From positions 62,001 through 126,000 of the forward strand of contig NZ_JAESVA010000004.1 in the NCBI RefSeq assembly GCF_020621385.1: a stretch of 64,000 bases of DNA. The letters are read 5' to 3'. Position numbers and translations under genes: made by a program. Under the pieces are notes generated by a model. It did no database searches. It was not told the DNA's origin and was given only the letters and a program-made list of their open reading frames with translations. The first letter of the stretch is position 1. Each line of letters begins with the position of its first letter. This document shows, in pieces, positions 62,744 through 64,000 of the stretch. The stretch is from Acidisoma cellulosilyticum (GTDB lineage Bacteria > Pseudomonadota > Alphaproteobacteria > Acetobacterales > Acetobacteraceae).

Positions 62744-63903
62744 TGGCCGAGTTCCGCACGGATGGCTGCGCTATGTTCCCCGATGCGCGGTGCCGCGCGC
62801 GAAAGCGGCGGCCGTGCGCCATTGACGCGCAGCGGCGAACGGGTCGTGAGGATTTCCACGCCGTCCGAGCGTGACACGCGCTGCAGCATGTCGAGCGCCG
62901 TGAAGCCGTCGCTTTCCAGAAGCTCCGGCCATTGCAGCACGCGGGCGCACCAGACATCGGCGGGTTCGAGGATCGCCAGCCAATGCTCGGTCGTATTCCG
63001 TGCCAAGGCCTCGGCGATGATGGCCTTGATCTCATCCCGCGCTGTGAACCAGCTTGGCGGATCGTCGCGGTAAGGTGCCAGCGCATCAAGGCGGAGAAGA
63101 TCGGCGAGTTTCGGGATGGGCGTCATGGCGATGGCGAGATAGCCGTCCGCCGTCGGGTAGACGCCGTAGGGTGCGGCAAGATAGGCATGGGCGCTGCGGA
63201 AGGCCGAGCGCTTCGGCGGCCGGCGGCCGTCATTGAGATGCGTGCTCAAGACTTCGAACTGGAAATCGACCAGGGCTTCCAGCAGGCTGGTCTCCACATG
63301 GCTGCCGCGGCCCGTGGTGCCGCGACGCACGAGGGCAGCGAGCAGGCCTTGCGCCAAGGCCGCGCCCGCCAGCATATCGGCGATGGCGAGCCCGAAGGGT
63401 ACCGGCCCCTGGGTCTCATCGCCATTCAGCCACATGACGCCGGACCGCGCTTGCGCCAGCAAATCCTGTCCCGGACGCTTCACCCAGGGACCGTCGTCAC
63501 CATAGCCCGTGATGCTGCCATAGACGATGCGCGGATTGAGCGCCGAGACCGCCGCATAGTCCAAGCCCAACCGCTCGATAACGCCGGGTCGGAAATTCTG
63601 GATCACGATATCGGCGCGCAGCAGAAGCTGCCTGAGCGTCGCCAGATCATCTGCGTTCTTGAGGTCGATCGCGAAGCTTTCCTTGTTGCGGTTGATGGCA
63701 TGGAAAATCGTGGAATCGCCGCCGATCTCGGTATCGCTGAGATAAAGGCGGCGAGAGAGGTCACCGCCGTCCGGCCGTTCGATCTTGATGACGCGGGCGC
63801 CGAGATCCATGAGGCGCAGCGAGGCATAGGGGCCGGACAGGAACTGGCTCATATCGACCACCAGTAGGCCGTCAAGGGGAAGGGCAGTATCGTCAGCCAT
63901 CAT
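62740..63903 (-). CDS. CaiB/BaiF family (class III) CoA-transferase
   Basis: 387 residues. LLVVDMSQFLSGPYASLRLMDLGARVIKIERPDGGD is the family opening; NRNKESFAIDLKN and VIQNFRPGVIERLGLDYAAV follow, and the catalytic Asp is in FGLAIADMLAGAALAQGLLAAL. It transfers CoA between acids through an aspartyl-CoA intermediate. An ATG pair at 63903/63900 sits right at the stop of the upstream partial gene. It activates the acid processed by MaoC downstream. Confidence 0.92.
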   Translation of the reverse strand: MMADDTALPLDGLLVVDMSQFLSGPYASLRLMDLGARVIKIERPDGGDLSRRLYLSDTEIGGDSTIFHAINRNKESFAIDLKNADDLATLRQLLLRADIVIQNFRPGVIERLGLDYAAVSALNPRIVYGSITGYGDDGPWVKRPGQDLLAQARSGVMWLNGDETQGPVPFGLAIADMLAGAALAQGLLAALVRRGTTGRGSHVETSLLEALVDFQFEVLSTHLNDGRRPPKRSAFRSAHAYLAAPYGVYPTADGYLAIAMTPIPKLADLLRLDALAPYRDDPPSWFTARDEIKAIIAEALARNTTEHWLAILEPADVWCARVLQWPELLESDGFTALDMLQRVSRSDGVEILTTRSPLRVNGARPPLSRAAPRIGEHSAAIRAELGQ

Positions 63904-64000
63904 TCAGGCGCCCGTATGGTGAGAGATATCGACATCGACAGGCACGGGCGTCGCGGCGCCGGCGCTGGAACGGAAACAGGCTTCGACCAGCGCCATGCTG
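63904..64000 (-). CDS. Partial CDS (C-terminus), possibly Gfo/Idh/MocA family oxidoreductase
   Basis: The last 32 codons end with TGA at 63904-63906, immediately before the CoA-transferase start. The visible residues SMALVEACFRSSAGAATPV are like the final helix of Gfo/Idh/MocA dehydrogenases (pattern A-x-VEA-x-YRS followed by a short strand with VDV). The gene continues beyond the window. Position indicates it is upstream in the same operon. Confidence 0.55.
   Translation of the reverse strand, partial: SMALVEACFRSSAGAATPVPVDVDISHHTGA

Overview
The window is GC-rich, almost wholly coding, and carries no rRNA, tRNA, CRISPR array or insertion sequence that I can recognise. Gene content suggests a heterotrophic alphaproteobacterium. 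A subtilase joined to a PCFAAGT-type Hint domain, together with many MFS and ABC uptake systems, fits the Acetobacteraceae/Rhodospirillales best; this is inference, as no phylogenetic marker is present apart from rarA. The region is a string of small catabolic operons, each with its own regulator: two GntR/FCD, two LysR, two MocR, one RpiR and one LacI.

Layout. (1) 1-8281: a GMC oxidoreductase and a GntR regulator on the minus strand, divergent from a sugar-type ABC transporter (binding protein, permease, ATPase) coupled to an LhgO-like oxidase and an SDR. (2) 8701-12431: a 1033-residue subtilase-like/Hint protein in which Glu stands where subtilases have the catalytic His, an overlapping small gene, and a small hypothetical. 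(3) 12737-14716: an MdtG-like exporter divergent from a GntR regulator around a perfect TTGGTATACCAA operator. (4) 14759-22009: LysR divergent from a ModA-like protein, an MFS transporter, an Asp/Glu-racemase-family protein, OtnK and OtnC (four-carbon acid-sugar catabolism), then a DHA2-type transporter.

(5) 22043-34704 is the most striking part, a mirrored island. A MocR regulator is divergent from HMG-CoA reductase 1, an SMP-30 lactonase, an SDR and a PEP-mutase/isocitrate-lyase-family protein, ending at a strong terminator. Converging on it from the other side are a two-helix membrane protein, a TctA-like permease, HMG-CoA reductase 2, HMG-CoA lyase and an MFS transporter, bounded by a second divergent MocR. 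The logic points to uptake of mevalonate or mevalonolactone and degradation through HMG-CoA to acetoacetate and acetyl-CoA.

(6) 34758-40248: a tightly overlapped amino-sugar operon (nanE, binding protein, two permeases, rpiR, nanK) with no ATPase gene and no NanA lyase. (7) 40440-48601: LysR divergent from a probable six-gene operon (amidohydrolase, MFS, flavin monooxygenase, DUF1446/AtuA-like, DUF4387, MFS), with a 41-bp near-perfect palindrome in the control region. (8) 48615-54277: a HisD-like dehydrogenase, LacI regulator and SDR operon, with a LacI-type operator, divergent from a BisC-like molybdoenzyme. (9) rarA, the only housekeeping gene. (10) 55695-59929: a ribose-type ABC transporter with a DUF2291 lipoprotein. 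(11) 60103-64000: a metallo-hydrolase, MaoC hydratase, a binding-protein-like gene without a signal peptide, a CaiB-type CoA-transferase and the tail of a probable Gfo/Idh/MocA oxidoreductase, joined by overlaps.

Many genes overlap by 4 bases (ATGA/GTGA) or 1 base (TGATG), so operon membership is well supported. Substrates are mostly inferred from gene context.
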